Source: Ryuthela nishihirai (lineage: Eukaryota; Arthropoda; Arachnida; Araneae; Heptathelidae). From it: a stretch of DNA of 64,000 bases. The notes beneath the pieces are model-generated. The model did no database searches. It was given only the letters and a program-made list of their open reading frames with translations, and was not told the origin of the DNA. Location: NCBI GenBank assembly GCA_038380435.1, contig JAWZYU010000006.1, forward strand, positions 37,574,501-37,638,500, given 5' to 3'. Below, piece by piece: positions 54,373-64,000 of the stretch. Numbering within the stretch: position 1 is the stretch's first letter; the number at the start of each line of letters is the position of its first letter. The translations under genes were made by a program, and so were the position numbers.

Positions 54373-55525
54373 GAAATGTCACTAAACATCTGTGTGTGTT
54401 AGAAGTGTAACATGTTCGCTGTCCATTTCTTTGCATAAAATGGTAAACAATCGAGAGTTAGTTGTTCTTAATATTATAAAATTAATTATTTTGACATCAC
54501 CTAACACGTTTTAAGTTGTTGTGGCATTCTCTTTGATACCGAAACTTCTTTACGTGTGCTGCAGCGTGTCCATACTATATCCGCGGTAATTTTTTTAATA
54601 CACGAAACAAGCCAACAAATTTCCAGTCATCGATTTCGTTCCATCTGTGAAAATTCCACAACAAGAGGAACAATTTATTTTTTTTCTTCAAAATATGAAT
54701 TAATTAGATTGTAAATGTCTTCCCCAGTTGTACGTCCTGTTAACTGAAGACAAAACAACATATTTCCTTCCACTTTGCCATCTTACTAATTCAATTAAAA
54801 TTGCTAGGTTACAAGCACCAGTTGTCTTATCTAATTGCAAAACATAATGTCACTTTTTTTTAACTCTTGCTACCAATAACTTGCCTTAACATCATAGGAT
54901 ACATCATGTATTCGACGAAACACTGCATTGTTAGAAACGAGTATCATTTTTAACTTCTTAACGTAATTGTCTCTAACATACACTTGACAAATGCTTTGGC
55001 ACATGGCAAAATTAATTTTTCTGCAATAATGTGAGCTTCCTCATTTTTTCAATTTGATAACTTACTAAATATGAAGTTTCAATCGTTCTTCTAATTTGCT
55101 GTTGATTCATAGAAATAAACGAATCAATATTGCATGTTATTAAATCATTTTCTTTCCGCTTAAAAAATCAACATGTTTATTAACATAGCTTTCAAGTTTT
55201 GATGGTAAATGTCTCGGCAAAAGAGAAGGTTTTAAGCTGCTATTTTGCAAGAAATTCTCCACAAATTACACATTGCGCTCGTAGATATTCATTATTTCCA
55301 AGAAATGGAAAGCCCAATTTAATGTATTCTTCATTATGTTTCGTCTTTAATACAGGTATCTAGAACATTTCTGTGTATTATTTCAGTATTGTGACTTATC
55401 GAATGACTTTTACCAATTTCCAGACCGCATTGTACTGAATCTGAATGAATATTTTGAGATTCTTCATTAACACATTTTTCAACATTATTTTCTCGTTTAT
55501 TTCCAGTCTTTATCCAACAATCCAC
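54373..55525 (-). pseudogene. hAT transposase (ZBED5/SCAND3-like), decayed
   Basis: The minus-strand reading begins MDCWIKTGNKRENN at 55525. A BED-type zinc finger follows (KHNEEYIKLGFPF, then QCVICGEFLAK near 55345-55265), then FFKRKENDLI and SYLVSYQIEKMRKL. After stops it continues with VLQLDKTTGACNLAILI, CGIFTDGTKSMTGN (RNase H-like catalytic region with the conserved C-x-D-G) and VLGDVKIINFIILRTTNSRL, ending LCKEMDSEHVTLLTHTDV near 54395, where the SINE-A sits. The order and sequence match the ZBED5/SCAND3/FAM200 group of hAT proteins. More than ten stops or frameshifts are present. The C-terminal dimerisation region is missing. Clearly inactive and old. Confidence 0.85.
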
Positions 55526-55600
55526 TGGAGATGCTATAATTAAAAAGTAGAATAAAAAATTTCTGCAAAAATTTAATTTTTATATTCATTGCTCGTTAAA

Positions 55601-56850
55601 TAAGCTCACCAGACAAAAAATTAGTCATCTCCCGCCGTAGGAGGGTTACATCGGTTCGACACCAACAGAGGGAGCACCAGTAATAAAGCTGTGCCGTGCG
55701 CTACGGGGTTCATACAGTGACAAGAAGTAGTTGTGTTCCACGTGTGTGTTAATCGCTCCGGGAAACATGGGTCGTGCCAAAGATGTGAATGAGTGGTAAA
55801 AAGGTGTTATTACGTTTGGCCAAGCCAAAGGGCATAGTGTGCAAGAAGTTGCTGCCTATGCAGGTGTGTCGAAACGTACTGTCCAAGAGTCTTCAAGCAG
55901 TGGCGTACATCACAGTCCACCGTTAATCGTAGCCAGAACTTCGGCAGAAAGACTGTGCTCACCAATAAGGACTGCTGCAGTGTACTATACACTGTTAGGG
56001 CAAACCGCTTGGCAACGAGGCACGAATTGCTCCAGTCAGTCTCCAACAAGCTGTTTCCGAACACTCCGAAGGAAACTGTATGCCATAGATATCTGGAGCA
56101 GAGTACCGTGGAAGAGACCCATGTTGCACAAGCTCTGCACAAGGCTGCACTGCTACAGTGGGCGCGGCGCCACAAAGACTGGACTGTCGACTCTTGGAAG
56201 CGTGTGATCTGGTCGGATGAGTCACGTTTTTGCTTGTTTTGCGAATGATGCGAGGCGATGGGTACATTGTAAGCTGCATGAAGCCTTCAATGCGAACTGT
56301 GTGTAAGTTTCTGTTCAAGCTGAGGGAGGCTCTGTGATGTTCTGGGGGTGTTTTACATACGAGGAAATGGGTCTTTTGGTTGCGGTAACATCACACTTGA
56401 ACCAGAAGGGCTACATGGGGCTATTTAACGACCACATGTTGCCTTTTGTGCAGCATCTCCACAGTGAACACCAGAAGGATACCCAAGTCTCCCAAGACGA
56501 CAATTATCGCAGTGCACAGGGCTCGAAGTGTGTCGGATTGGCACGACGAGCATTCTGAAGCCTTCGAACATCTCGACTGGCCCGCGAAATCCACGGATTT
56601 GAATCCCGTAGAAAACTTGTGGGACTATTTGGGGCAACGAGTGAAGCGCCGTCCCAGCTATCCGGCCAATCTGACCGAACTGCGGCATTTGCTGCTGGAA
56701 GAGTGGATGAATATTGATGTGCACTACATCCGCACACTGGTGGCATCCATGCCAGACAGGATTTCGGCTGTTCTTCGGTAGCACGGAGGCGTTACGCGCT
56801 ATTAGGTGACATTCAGTCAGGGAGGACTAATGTTTTGTCCGGTGAGCTTA
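55601..56850 (+). mobile_element. Tc1-like transposon with terminal repeats
   Basis: TA then AGCTCACCAGACAAAAAATT at the left matches the complement of the right end (AGCTCACCGGACAAAACATT, ending at 56848), bounded by TA at 55601-55602 and 56849-56850. The 1.25-kb length and a single transposase gene are typical of Tc1. It is inserted between the transposase start and the right terminus of the hAT element. Confidence 0.9.
55767..56781 (+). pseudogene. Tc1-like transposase (third lineage), frameshifted
   Basis: ATG 55767 opens MGRAKDVNEW followed by a stop. GVITFGQAKGHSVQEVAAYA and GVSKRTVQ form the N-terminal helix-turn-helix. After a shift, NRLATRHELLQSVSNKLF covers the second DNA-binding helix set. 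RRHKDWTVDSWKRVIWSDES holds the first catalytic Asp (about 56206-56224), SVMFWGCFTYEEMG follows in another frame, QDDNYRSAQGSKC is a changed second-Asp box (usually QDNAxxH), and STDLNPVENLWDYLG has the third acidic residue. It ends VASMPDRISAVLR and TAG at 56779-56781. At least four frame changes or stops. Near 56240-56330 the frame is lost for about 30 codons. Confidence 0.88.
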
Positions 56851-57504
56851 TATAACAATACTGTACCAGTGCAATAATGCAAATGTGTATTCCTCCAAGC
56901 GACTCTGTTTCGTAACAATAGACAGACATCGAGATTTCCACGCAGGTAAACACTGCCGTTAACGGCGTACACGGACTGGAAAGATATGGCTACCTAAGCA
57001 ATCGACGAAAATGAATAGCTAGTTAAGATATGAAATATTTACTTTTCTACTTTCTAATGACAAGCACTGTATTAAATGATAAATTTACTTAAAGTGCCTT
57101 TGCATATATTCCTTTGTTTTTAACAATCTTTATATGTAAACTAACTTTTGTAAGGAAAGTATCTTCTCAGACGTGACTTTCTTCTTTTCTGCCACAGCCA
57201 AACCGTTTACATTCTCACAGAAACTCTACTGAACAACCCAGTTCATTTGAAAATCCGCCAGATAAAAGAATAGTAACATAAGCAGATGATAAGTTTAAAT
57301 TGTAAATCAGCTTTAATGCTATAATGAGAGGCAATGTAAGGTTTGTTTCCTCAGAGAGTTTGTGATAGTCCGCTACAGTTTCGAATCGCTGCTTCACAAA
57401 CAAACCTATAATGCTCCAATCATGCACATACTTGTTGTCACAGAGGAAAAAATATATTTCTAACAAAATTGGGACAATTCTTTACTTCTTAAGGCACCAT
57501 TACA
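56851..57504. other. hAT element 5' region without coding content
   Basis: Lies between the Tc1 insertion and the right hAT terminus. An 83-codon minus ORF (57466-57215) has no recognised motif. Confidence 0.45.
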
Positions 57505-57633
57505 GAATTTTTAGCGCGCATCCCTTGTGGTTCGAAAATGTCAAATGGGAACCACTGGTCTAAATCTTTAACAATGCTTCCGGAGTTAAGTAAAAACTAA
57601 TAAGAGATTTTAAAAGGAATACAACTACAGGTA

Positions 57634-57848
57634 CAGTCACTCAAAAAATATCCGAACACTATGATTGATTACAGAATTGAGAAAAAATATCTGGCAAAGA
57701 TTTTTTTTAGAAATTTATGATCTGGCAACCTTCGTGTCACGTGAAACGAAGATTGCCAGATCACTAATTTCTAAAAAAAATCTTTGCCAGATATTTTTTC
57801 TCAATTTTGTAATCAATCATAGTGTTCGGATATTTTTTTGAGCGATTG
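57634..57848. mobile_element. Palindromic Tc1-type MITE, copy P5
   Basis: CAGTCACTCAAAAAATATCC to GGATATTTTTTTGAGCGATTG, flanked by TA (57632-57633, 57849-57850). Arms are near-perfect. Directly abuts element E4. Confidence 0.92.
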
Positions 57849-57850
57849 TA

Positions 57851-58376
57851 CTGGACAGAAAAATTGAAACAGTTCCATGTTATCTCAATAGAAAATCACA
57901 TTCTGAACTCAACAACTTCTTCAATAAGATTTTTAATGAAAAATATGTCTAGAGATAAATTAAAGATCTCAATCAAATCTCTCTAAATCTCGATTTAAAC
58001 AATATTTGTTAAGCATTCAAAGAGTTGTGAAAGCTTGAATATTTAATTGGCTACAAAACATTGACTCTACAATTTGATTAAAACAGTTTAAGAGATCAGA
58101 GATAATAGTTGACTTCACTAGACTCACCTACGATATCTGCTCTCTTAAACTGTTTTAATTAAATTTTCGGGTTTTTTTGTGTAGCCAGTTCAATATTCTA
58201 GGGTTCACAACTCTTTGAATACTGAAAAAATATTGTTTGAATCCAGATTTAGATAGATATGATTGCTATATTTATCTATATATTTTCAATTAAAAATCAT
58301 AATGAAAAAGTCATTGAGATTTGAATGTGATTTTCTGTTGAGATAACATGGAATTGTTTCTATTTTTCTTCCAGTG
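57851..58376. mobile_element. Long palindrome-like element, family E, copy E4
   Basis: Arms of about 240 bp: CTGGACAGAAAAATTGAAAC, AGTTCCATGTTATCTCAATA at the left pairs with TGTTGAGATAACATGGAATT, GTTTCTATTTTTCTTCCAG at the right. The centre contains a second hairpin, TTGATTAAAACAGTTTAAGA with CTCTTAAACTGTTTTAATTAA (58076-58162). No coding content. The most complete member of the family in this window. Confidence 0.85.
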
Positions 58377-58936
58377 CCTGTATTTATTGTTAAAGCTTTT
58401 CAACTTGTTATTGGTAACAGATTTTCATGGCATGTACCTATTGGGTATTTTGATTTAATTTACCGCAGTTTCTAGACAGAACTACAGCCATGTTTAATCA
58501 GTGAAACTTTTATTGCAACGCTAATCAATTTATATCCGTTTGCTGTTTCCTTATGCAGATAAGATTGATTCTAAACCACAGAAGCGTAGCTCCAACTCTT
58601 CGTAATTCCTCTTACGGTTTGCGTGATGCGCTGAAAAGTTGAGAAATCCCGAAATGAAATTGTTGTTTTAAAGGAGAACTTTCATTCTTATGTCTGCGAA
58701 GAGTAAAAGACATTGATTTTAAATCCTTGGTTTTCTCATTATTGAGTGGCAGACACAATCGAATTTGTTTGTGACTTTAATTTGATTTTTATTTTCTTTA
58801 AAGATTATTAAACTGAATTAAAGATAACTTTGAATAGAAAAGTTTTAAAACATTCACTATTCTCACTGTTTACTTCTTAGAGAAAATGTTTATTCTTTCC
58901 TTAATATTTTGCATTTTGAGTCCTTTTTTGTTTTGA
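58377..58936. other. No recognised gene
   Basis: AT-rich sequence without motifs. Confidence 0.4.
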
Positions 58937-59144
58937 AAGCAGCTGCCGAGTGGTTAGCACGCTTGGCTACTGATCTAAGGGATCTGGGTTCGAGCTCCGG
59001 GTAAGGCATGGTTGTGTGTGTTGTTTTTCTGCTGAGGACCTGCCATCCTATCAGACATTCTACTATGGCATCTAAATTGACAGGCTCCTGTCAGACCTCT
59101 GTGGCAAGCAGCTGCTTGAGGGGGTATTTATTTTATTTTTTAAT
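58937..59144 (+). repeat. SINE-B (tRNA-derived) copy 2
   Basis: A box CTGCCGAGTGGTTAGCACG, B box GGGTTCGAGCTCC, body and T-rich end as at 9016-9228. Confidence 0.88.
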
Positions 59145-59239
59145 GTTTTCAATTGTCGTCTGTTTATTCATCTGTAGATATTCAGCTGTTTTGCTTTCAG
59201 AGATTATTTAAAAATTCTGTTTTGGGTTCTCCAAGGTTG

Positions 59240-59629
59240 GATTGTTTTACCTCTGAACGGTAATTTTTTTTGCATACAATGGGCTCATTGACCAGGTCAC
59301 AAGGACCCCGAAGGCTCAGAGAAGGTTGGGAGAGAAGACCCACTGACAGCTGTTGGGGGACAGTTGTAGCCTCAAGGCCATCCAGTGTGTTCTTTAACGT
59401 GCAAAGGCATGGCTCTCCCACACAAGGGGCAAAGGCTTCACCGAGGTCCCGTGTAACGTCGTATCCGACGGACGGCGGCCTTTCCAAGCCTTTCGGTTTC
59501 TCCTACTGACCGTGGTCAGGGCGGAAAGTTTTGGGGAGATAAATCTCAACGCTGGTCCAGCTGGGACTCGAACCTGGGAACTGCAGATTACGAACGTGCC
59601 GCGCTGCCGACTGAGCCACCCCCGCCCCT
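59240..59629 (-). repeat. SINE-A copy, minus, full length
   Basis: It runs from GATTGTTTTACCTCTGAACGG to the head GCCGACTGAGCCACCCCCGC. Flanked by AGGTTGGAT / AGGTTGGAT. Contains a short extra stretch (AGGCTTCACCGAGGTCCCGT) at 59428-59455. Confidence 0.93.
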
Positions 59630-60049
59630 AGGTTGGATAGGCATTGATGAAATATTACAGTTTGCTCTTTACGGATCTTACAACAGCTTTAATAATGCCC
59701 TTTAACGATGGAAAATTCAGAAAAGGCAAAACATTAAACTAATTTATAGGATCTTTTTTTCTAAATTAATTTTTATAATTTTATTTTATTAATTATTTCT
59801 AAATAAGGATCTTTTTTTTCCGTAGGGTGAGCATACCCCTCCCCCCACGTTTTCGGAGAGAGTCCCTTGATTAAAGGCTCTGTCTCTGACGAATCCAGGA
59901 AAAAGTCCCTGGAATTCAGTTTTCGATATTTTTTAAACATCAAATTGACTGTACAGCTTGAGCATATCTTTATTGATAGAATAGTAATGGCAACATGTTA
60001 TAAAAATATTTAGGTCACTATGTAGGTGACTGAAAAAATGGTAGGGAAT

Positions 60050-60315
60050 AAATGGTTTTCTTCTACATTCTGACATCATTTCGTGCCGATGGCTTAATGC
60101 TTACGCAGCATGTTAATTGGCAGAGTGGTCAGACAGCTAACGAATGTTCCAGCAAGGCAAACTTTGTTGATGTGCTAGCTCTAACTGAAGTGGTGGTCAC
60201 AAGTGACTTCTGTCTTAGTAGGGCATGCCTATGTATGAGAAGGCCTGTAAAAGCTAGGAATAGCTTCTAGGATACTTTTCTGTCCCATATGTATCCTATA
60301 TGTTTAAAAAAAAAA
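60050..60315 (+). repeat. SINE-C copy 3
   Basis: TTAATTGGCAGAGTGGTCAG (A-box region), TTCCAGCAAGGCAAACTTTG, GTCTTAGTAGGGCATGCCTA, GCTAGGAATAGCTTCTAGGA and an A tail at 60305-60316. The only contiguous copy apart from 17880-18179. Confidence 0.85.
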
Positions 60316-60486
60316 TTATATCTTCGTTTTAAGAGATTTGGACGTCTTGTAGTTCTCCAGAAGCTTTAACAGACAGGTTCCAATTTTAAAACATTGGTTC
60401 TCTCCCTATGTCAGATTAAAAAAAAAATTAAGTCCCCACTGGTAATGGGATGGGGTTTAAACCTAGAACGGGTTTGCGAATGTGGG

Positions 60487-60821
60487 TTGGGTTATTTTAT
60501 CTCTGAGCGGCACTTTTTGCATATCATGGGCTAAATAGCCAGGTCACAAGGACCCCGAAGGCTCAGGGAAGGTTGGGGGAGGGGACCCACTGGAACAGCT
60601 GTTAGGAGACAGATGGTAGCCTCCAGTTGTAAGATCCTCAGGACACGGCTTAACGTCCCATCCAACGGACGGCGGCCTTTCCAAACCCATCGGTGTCCCC
60701 TGATGACTGTGGGCAGTGAATTTTGCGGAGATAGATCTCAAAGCTGACCCAGCTGGGACTCGAACCTGGGAACTACAGATTACGTGTCTGGCGCGCTACC
60801 GACTGAGCCACCCCCGCCCAC
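60487..60821 (-). repeat. SINE-A copy, minus, internal deletion
   Basis: TTGGGTTATTTTATCTCTGAG to CTACCGACTGAGCCACCCCC. About 45 bp missing at 60630. Target duplication TGCGAATGTGGG / TGCGAAAGTGGG (60475-60486, 60822-60833). Confidence 0.94.
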
Positions 60822-60833
60822 TGCGAAAGTGGG

Positions 60834-61357
60834 ACATATAAGACAACGGTGCGGAATCTGGTATCTGTCTGCCATCGTCTTTCTTAGCTTATGAATGAAG
60901 AAATTAGTGAAGAGAAACTGCCGGATGAAAGTTCCTTTTCCATGCAACAGAAAGAATTTTTTTCAAACATGAATGTAATGTAGACAGAAGAAAAATCACG
61001 TTTAAAAGTGGACACAAATGGAAGCTTTGTTCTAAGAGAAAACTAATTTTCGTGTCTCTTGTGAAATCTTTATTGCAAAATTTGCCGAAACTGAAAATGT
61101 TTCACAGAAATCCATTTTTACGGAAAATACACTAAATAACAATTTTTTTTGTGTGAATTAGCTTTTGTTAATTGAACTTCATTTTCTTCTACTACATATT
61201 AAGGTTATTTTTAATGGTAGTTATGCATAAAATACGTTCTAAATGAAGAAGATTGTTTTACTTTAAAACGTAATAAATAAATACTTGACTGAATTTTCAG
61301 AAGTCCCAGGATCATCTTTAAATCTGGTCACCCAAATAAAAAGGCTTCCAGCCTTTT
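60834..61357. other. No recognised gene
   Basis: AT-rich, no motif. Ends in a small hairpin AAAAGGC-TTCCA-GCCTTTT (61339-61357). Confidence 0.4.
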
Positions 61358-61555
61358 CGGTATCGTTTTTTGTCTTGATGGAAGGCAGCCATATATCCCC
61401 TAACAGCTCTCCCTATCCAGGATGAATGACTTTCATAGAAAGTATCCACCTATCTCCGAATAACTGTCGGTATCATTATATGTCTTGATGGAAGGCAGCC
61501 ATATATCCCGCAACAGCTCTCCTTATCCAGGATGAATGCCTTTCCTAGAAGGTAT
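61358..61555 (+). repeat. 110-bp tandem duplication just upstream of RTE copy 2
   Basis: Two units starting at 61358 and 61468 share TGTCTTGATGGAAGGCAGCC, ATATATCCC, CAACAGCTCTCC and ATCCAGGATGAATG. The second unit runs straight into the RTE-like sequence at 61556. Not present upstream of copy 1. Confidence 0.8.
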
Positions 61556-64000
61556 TCCTGAGCAGAAGTCATCGCAGGCACCTGAACTCTTTGCTTCTAT
61601 TGGCATCGTCAAATTCTACATTGGAGGAAGTCTTCCAGTGTAGATGGCTTCAGCCTTTAGTAGTGGGGGAACGGGTCTTTGCCCCATGTCTGCGATTAGG
61701 GGGCTGTTTGATATTGTCGGCATTCACTCTCTCAATAAACATAGTTTCTTTAAACATCCCACTAACCATTTTCTCTCCATAGGTAGTTGGAATGTGAGGA
61801 CTCTGCACAGAGCTTTTTCTCTTGATGTCCTCACACAAGAATTCCACCGTTATAATTTAGATATTCTCGGCTTGCAAGAGACCAGATGGACAGATAAAGG
61901 TCAGATTCTTAAAAATAATCTTAAATTTCTCTTTTCAGGGAGGGACGACAAAAAGCATCACCAAGGCGTGGGTCTGCTTCTCAGCAGACATGCTAGTGAT
62001 GCTCTTCTAGGATATGAGTGCATTAATGAAAGGTTTCTTACAGCAAAATTTCAGACAAGCGTTAAAGACTTGAATGTTATCTGCTGTTATGCCCCCACTG
62101 AGGATGCCGATGAGGATGAGAAGGATAGGTTTTATGAACAACTTCAGGATATTTTGAATTCTGTCAAGAAAGGAGATATTACCCTTGTTCTTGGTGACTT
62201 CAATGCCAAAGTTGGTACTGACTCTGACCTTTGGGGAGGAGTAATAGGCCCTTTTGGTATTGGTAGCTGCAATAGCAATGGGCAACGTCTCCTACAGGTA
62301 AGTAAACTCAATGGATTCAGAATAACTAACACTTATTACAAACGCCGTGACATACATAAGTACACATGGGTTTCACCTGATGGGCTGCATAAGAATATGA
62401 TTGATTACATATTAATTAACAGCAAATGGACTAGTTCTGTTAGGAATACCAGGGCATATAGGGGAGCTGAAATTGGATCTGACCATTACCTTGTTAAAAG
62501 TGTGTTGCAACTTAAACTTAAAAAGTGTTGTGCTAGGGTTAAAAAATTTACTTTTAATACTGAAGCTCTGAAAGATCCAGTTATAGCCAAAGCTTACCAT
62601 GATAGGTTACTTAGTCATTATGACAGTCATGGTTTGCTTACTACTGAAGTTGAGGAAGAATGGGATCATTTTAAACAGGCTTTTTTGGACACTAACAGTA
62701 GTCTTTTAGGAAAAAAGGAGCAGAAGAGGCAAAATTATCTGAGTGATAAGGCACTTGAGCTTATTTCGGAAAGAAAGAACTGCAGGAATGCCCTTAATCA
62801 ATACCCTACTAGTCCTAATAGAAAGCATTACAGAGACCTTAATAAACTTGTAAAGGATCAGTTAGCTGCTGATAAAAATGTTTGGCTTGATGGTTTGGCT
62901 GACAAAGCCGAGGAAGCAGTTAGACAGCACAACAGCAGAGAGCTGTACCAGATAGTTAATGTTTTGTGTGGTAGAAAACGGACAGGCATACAAGGATTGA
63001 AGGATAAACAAGGTAAGGTTATAGAAGGGGAGGATTCTGTCATGGCTAGGTGGGCTGAGCATTTCAGTGATGTTCTAAACAATGTAGTTAGTTCTACTCC
63101 CATTGTTTGCAATGATGATAGATGCATTGGTGGCTTTAATGTTGGCCCTATAACACAATCTGAAGTTAGTTTGGCTGTTTCTAAACTTAAACTTCATAAA
63201 TCCCCAGGGGTAGATGAAATTACTACGGAAATGCTTAGAGCTGGGAATGTTTCAGTTACCACTTGGATGACTGAAATTCTGAATCTCTTTTATGATAAAG
63301 GCATGGTTCCTAAGGATTTTACCAGAGCTATTGTTATCCCTATTTTCAAAAAAGGTGATCGCAGTTCTTGTGATAACTATAGAGGTATCAGCCTACTCTC
63401 TGTTCCAGGTAAAGTTCTTTCCATGATTGTGCTTAATAGAATTAAGAATCTGGTTGACAGGCAATTGCGTGATGAGCAATGTGGATTCAGAAGTGGTAGG
63501 GGATGTGTAGATCAGATATTTTCACTTAGGCAGATTCTTGAGAAATGTTTAGAGTTTCAGAAACCTTTGGTTGCTAGCTTTGTTGATTTCAAAAAGGCTT
63601 TCGACTCTGTTGATCGTCATAATTTGTGGTTGATTGTGAGATCATATGGTATACCAGACAAGTTAGTTAACATTATGAAAGCTCTCTATAATAACACTGA
63701 GTCGTGTGTGAGAGTTGGTAAGGCTTGTAGCAATTGGTTTAGCATTACTTCTGGTGTTCGACAAGGGTGCATTTTGTCTCCTTTTCTCTTTAGCTTGGTT
63801 ATCGATTATGTTATGCGAAATTCACTTCAAGGGAAAGATTTTGGCCTTAAATGGGCTGGAGATAGGAAAATTTCTGATTTAGATTATGCTGATGATTTAG
63901 CCCTTCTGGCAAATGATGTTGATGAGATGAACTCTTTCATTCGAGCCGTTGATGAGACTGGTAGTAGAGTAGGTTTGGTTATAAACAGAGAGAAAACTAA
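61556..64000 (+). mobile_element. RTE-like non-LTR retrotransposon, copy 2 (cut by window end)
   Basis: Near-identical to copy 1 from 12375 onward, starting at TCCTGAGCAGAAGTCATCGC. The first 460 bp of copy 1's 5' UTR are absent. The 3' end lies beyond the window. Its ORF lacks the lesions of copy 1. Confidence 0.92.
61686..64000 (+). CDS. RTE-like endonuclease-reverse transcriptase (partial, open to window end)
   Basis: From ATG 61686 (MSAIRGLFDIVGIHSLNKHS) I read 771 codons without a stop to the window edge. Endonuclease: SWNVRTL (from residue 34), LQETRW, CYAPTED, GDFN (170-173), MIDYILIN, SDHY (265-268). RT: HKSPGVDEITTEML, NYRGISLLSVPGKVL, CGFRSGRGCVDQIF, VDFKKAFDSVDRHNLW, SGVRQGCILSPFLF and YADD (734-737). 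All expected catalytic residues are there. The protein nicks target DNA and copies the element RNA at the nick (target-primed reverse transcription). Family members are about 1000 residues, so about 200 remain outside. ATG 61686 was chosen because it is the first in-frame Met and because copy 1 keeps it. The frame upstream is not homologous coding sequence. It may be a functional copy, which the missing 3' part must decide. Confidence 0.9.
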   Translation, partial: MSAIRGLFDIVGIHSLNKHSFFKHPTNHFLSIGSWNVRTLHRAFSLDVLTQEFHRYNLDILGLQETRWTDKGQILKNNLKFLFSGRDDKKHHQGVGLLLSRHASDALLGYECINERFLTAKFQTSVKDLNVICCYAPTEDADEDEKDRFYEQLQDILNSVKKGDITLVLGDFNAKVGTDSDLWGGVIGPFGIGSCNSNGQRLLQVSKLNGFRITNTYYKRRDIHKYTWVSPDGLHKNMIDYILINSKWTSSVRNTRAYRGAEIGSDHYLVKSVLQLKLKKCCARVKKFTFNTEALKDPVIAKAYHDRLLSHYDSHGLLTTEVEEEWDHFKQAFLDTNSSLLGKKEQKRQNYLSDKALELISERKNCRNALNQYPTSPNRKHYRDLNKLVKDQLAADKNVWLDGLADKAEEAVRQHNSRELYQIVNVLCGRKRTGIQGLKDKQGKVIEGEDSVMARWAEHFSDVLNNVVSSTPIVCNDDRCIGGFNVGPITQSEVSLAVSKLKLHKSPGVDEITTEMLRAGNVSVTTWMTEILNLFYDKGMVPKDFTRAIVIPIFKKGDRSSCDNYRGISLLSVPGKVLSMIVLNRIKNLVDRQLRDEQCGFRSGRGCVDQIFSLRQILEKCLEFQKPLVASFVDFKKAFDSVDRHNLWLIVRSYGIPDKLVNIMKALYNNTESCVRVGKACSNWFSITSGVRQGCILSPFLFSLVIDYVMRNSLQGKDFGLKWAGDRKISDLDYADDLALLANDVDEMNSFIRAVDETGSRVGLVINREKT

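Larger units (their letters stand above)
53606..57557 (-). mobile_element. hAT DNA transposon with nested insertions
   Basis: The left end CAGAAGTTCCCAAAC and right end complement CAGTGGTTCCCATTTGACA form a hAT-type terminal repeat. The 8-bp duplications GTCTAAAG (53598-53605) and GTCTAAAT (57558-57565) differ by one base. It encodes a decayed ZBED/SCAND3-like transposase on the minus strand. Nested: SINE-A (53991-54372) and a Tc1-like element (55601-56850). Without these it is about 2.3 kb, so part of the transposase C-terminus has been lost. Confidence 0.88.

Overview
The window is non-coding, repeat-packed animal nuclear DNA. It is AT-rich with islands of GC-rich repeats and carries Pol III-type SINEs, APE-type non-LTR retrotransposons, Tc1/mariner, hAT and pogo/Tigger DNA transposons and long minisatellites. 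There are no bacterial operons or compact genes. The TE mix fits an invertebrate, plausibly an arthropod such as an arachnid, but nothing here fixes the species. No host protein-coding gene can be supported. The only host-gene hint is a CpG-rich stretch at 1300-1965 that ends in a strong splice-donor-like sequence.

Layout. 1-3.5 kb: SINE remnants, the possible promoter/first exon, and a 54-bp minisatellite. 4.7-7.3 kb: an inverted-repeat element carrying a hAT MITE and a broken Tc1 transposase. 8.1-9.5 kb: two perfect hairpins, an (AAT)n tract and a 43-bp minisatellite split by SINE-B. 10.3-20 kb: a minus-strand I/Jockey-type non-LTR element (gag, endonuclease, RT, RNase H) interrupted by a whole plus-strand RTE-like element (11916-15551, 9-bp target duplication) and by SINE-C. 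20-38 kb: a graveyard of tRNA-derived SINE-A copies in both orientations, with a Tigger remnant, a Tc1 remnant, a 24/33-bp minisatellite (29.0-29.95 kb) and a tandem satellite built from a chimeric SINE-A unit (34.5-36 kb). 38.1-41.4 kb: a minus-strand CR1/L2-like element inserted inside a SINE-A. 41.95-45.93 kb: a minus-strand LTR retrotransposon with 1038-bp LTRs and no recognisable gag/pol, inserted inside a SINE-C. 46.5-52.2 kb: a 48-bp minisatellite of about 118 units. 53.6-57.6 kb: a hAT element with a nested SINE-A and a nested Tc1. 57.6-61 kb: palindromic MITEs and more SINEs. 61.6-64 kb: a second RTE-like copy whose ORF is open to the window edge.

The most notable signals are these. 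(1) The LTR element's primer-binding site is not a short match but a whole 72-nt tRNA-His(GTG) sequence with an encoded CCA and a G at position -1. (2) A family of near-perfect palindromic Tc1-type MITEs has arms that carry matching substitutions within each copy but differ between copies. (3) A satellite array has formed from a SINE fold-back chimera. (4) Insertion boundaries are clean enough to order many events: SINE then retroelement, SINE then MITE, SINE-C then LTR element, and hAT then SINE and Tc1.

Names used here: SINE-A (tRNA-derived, about 380 bp, the commonest), SINE-B (tRNA-derived, about 210 bp), SINE-C (about 250 bp, A-tail), P (palindromic MITE), E (long inverted-repeat family) and R (unclassified dispersed repeat).
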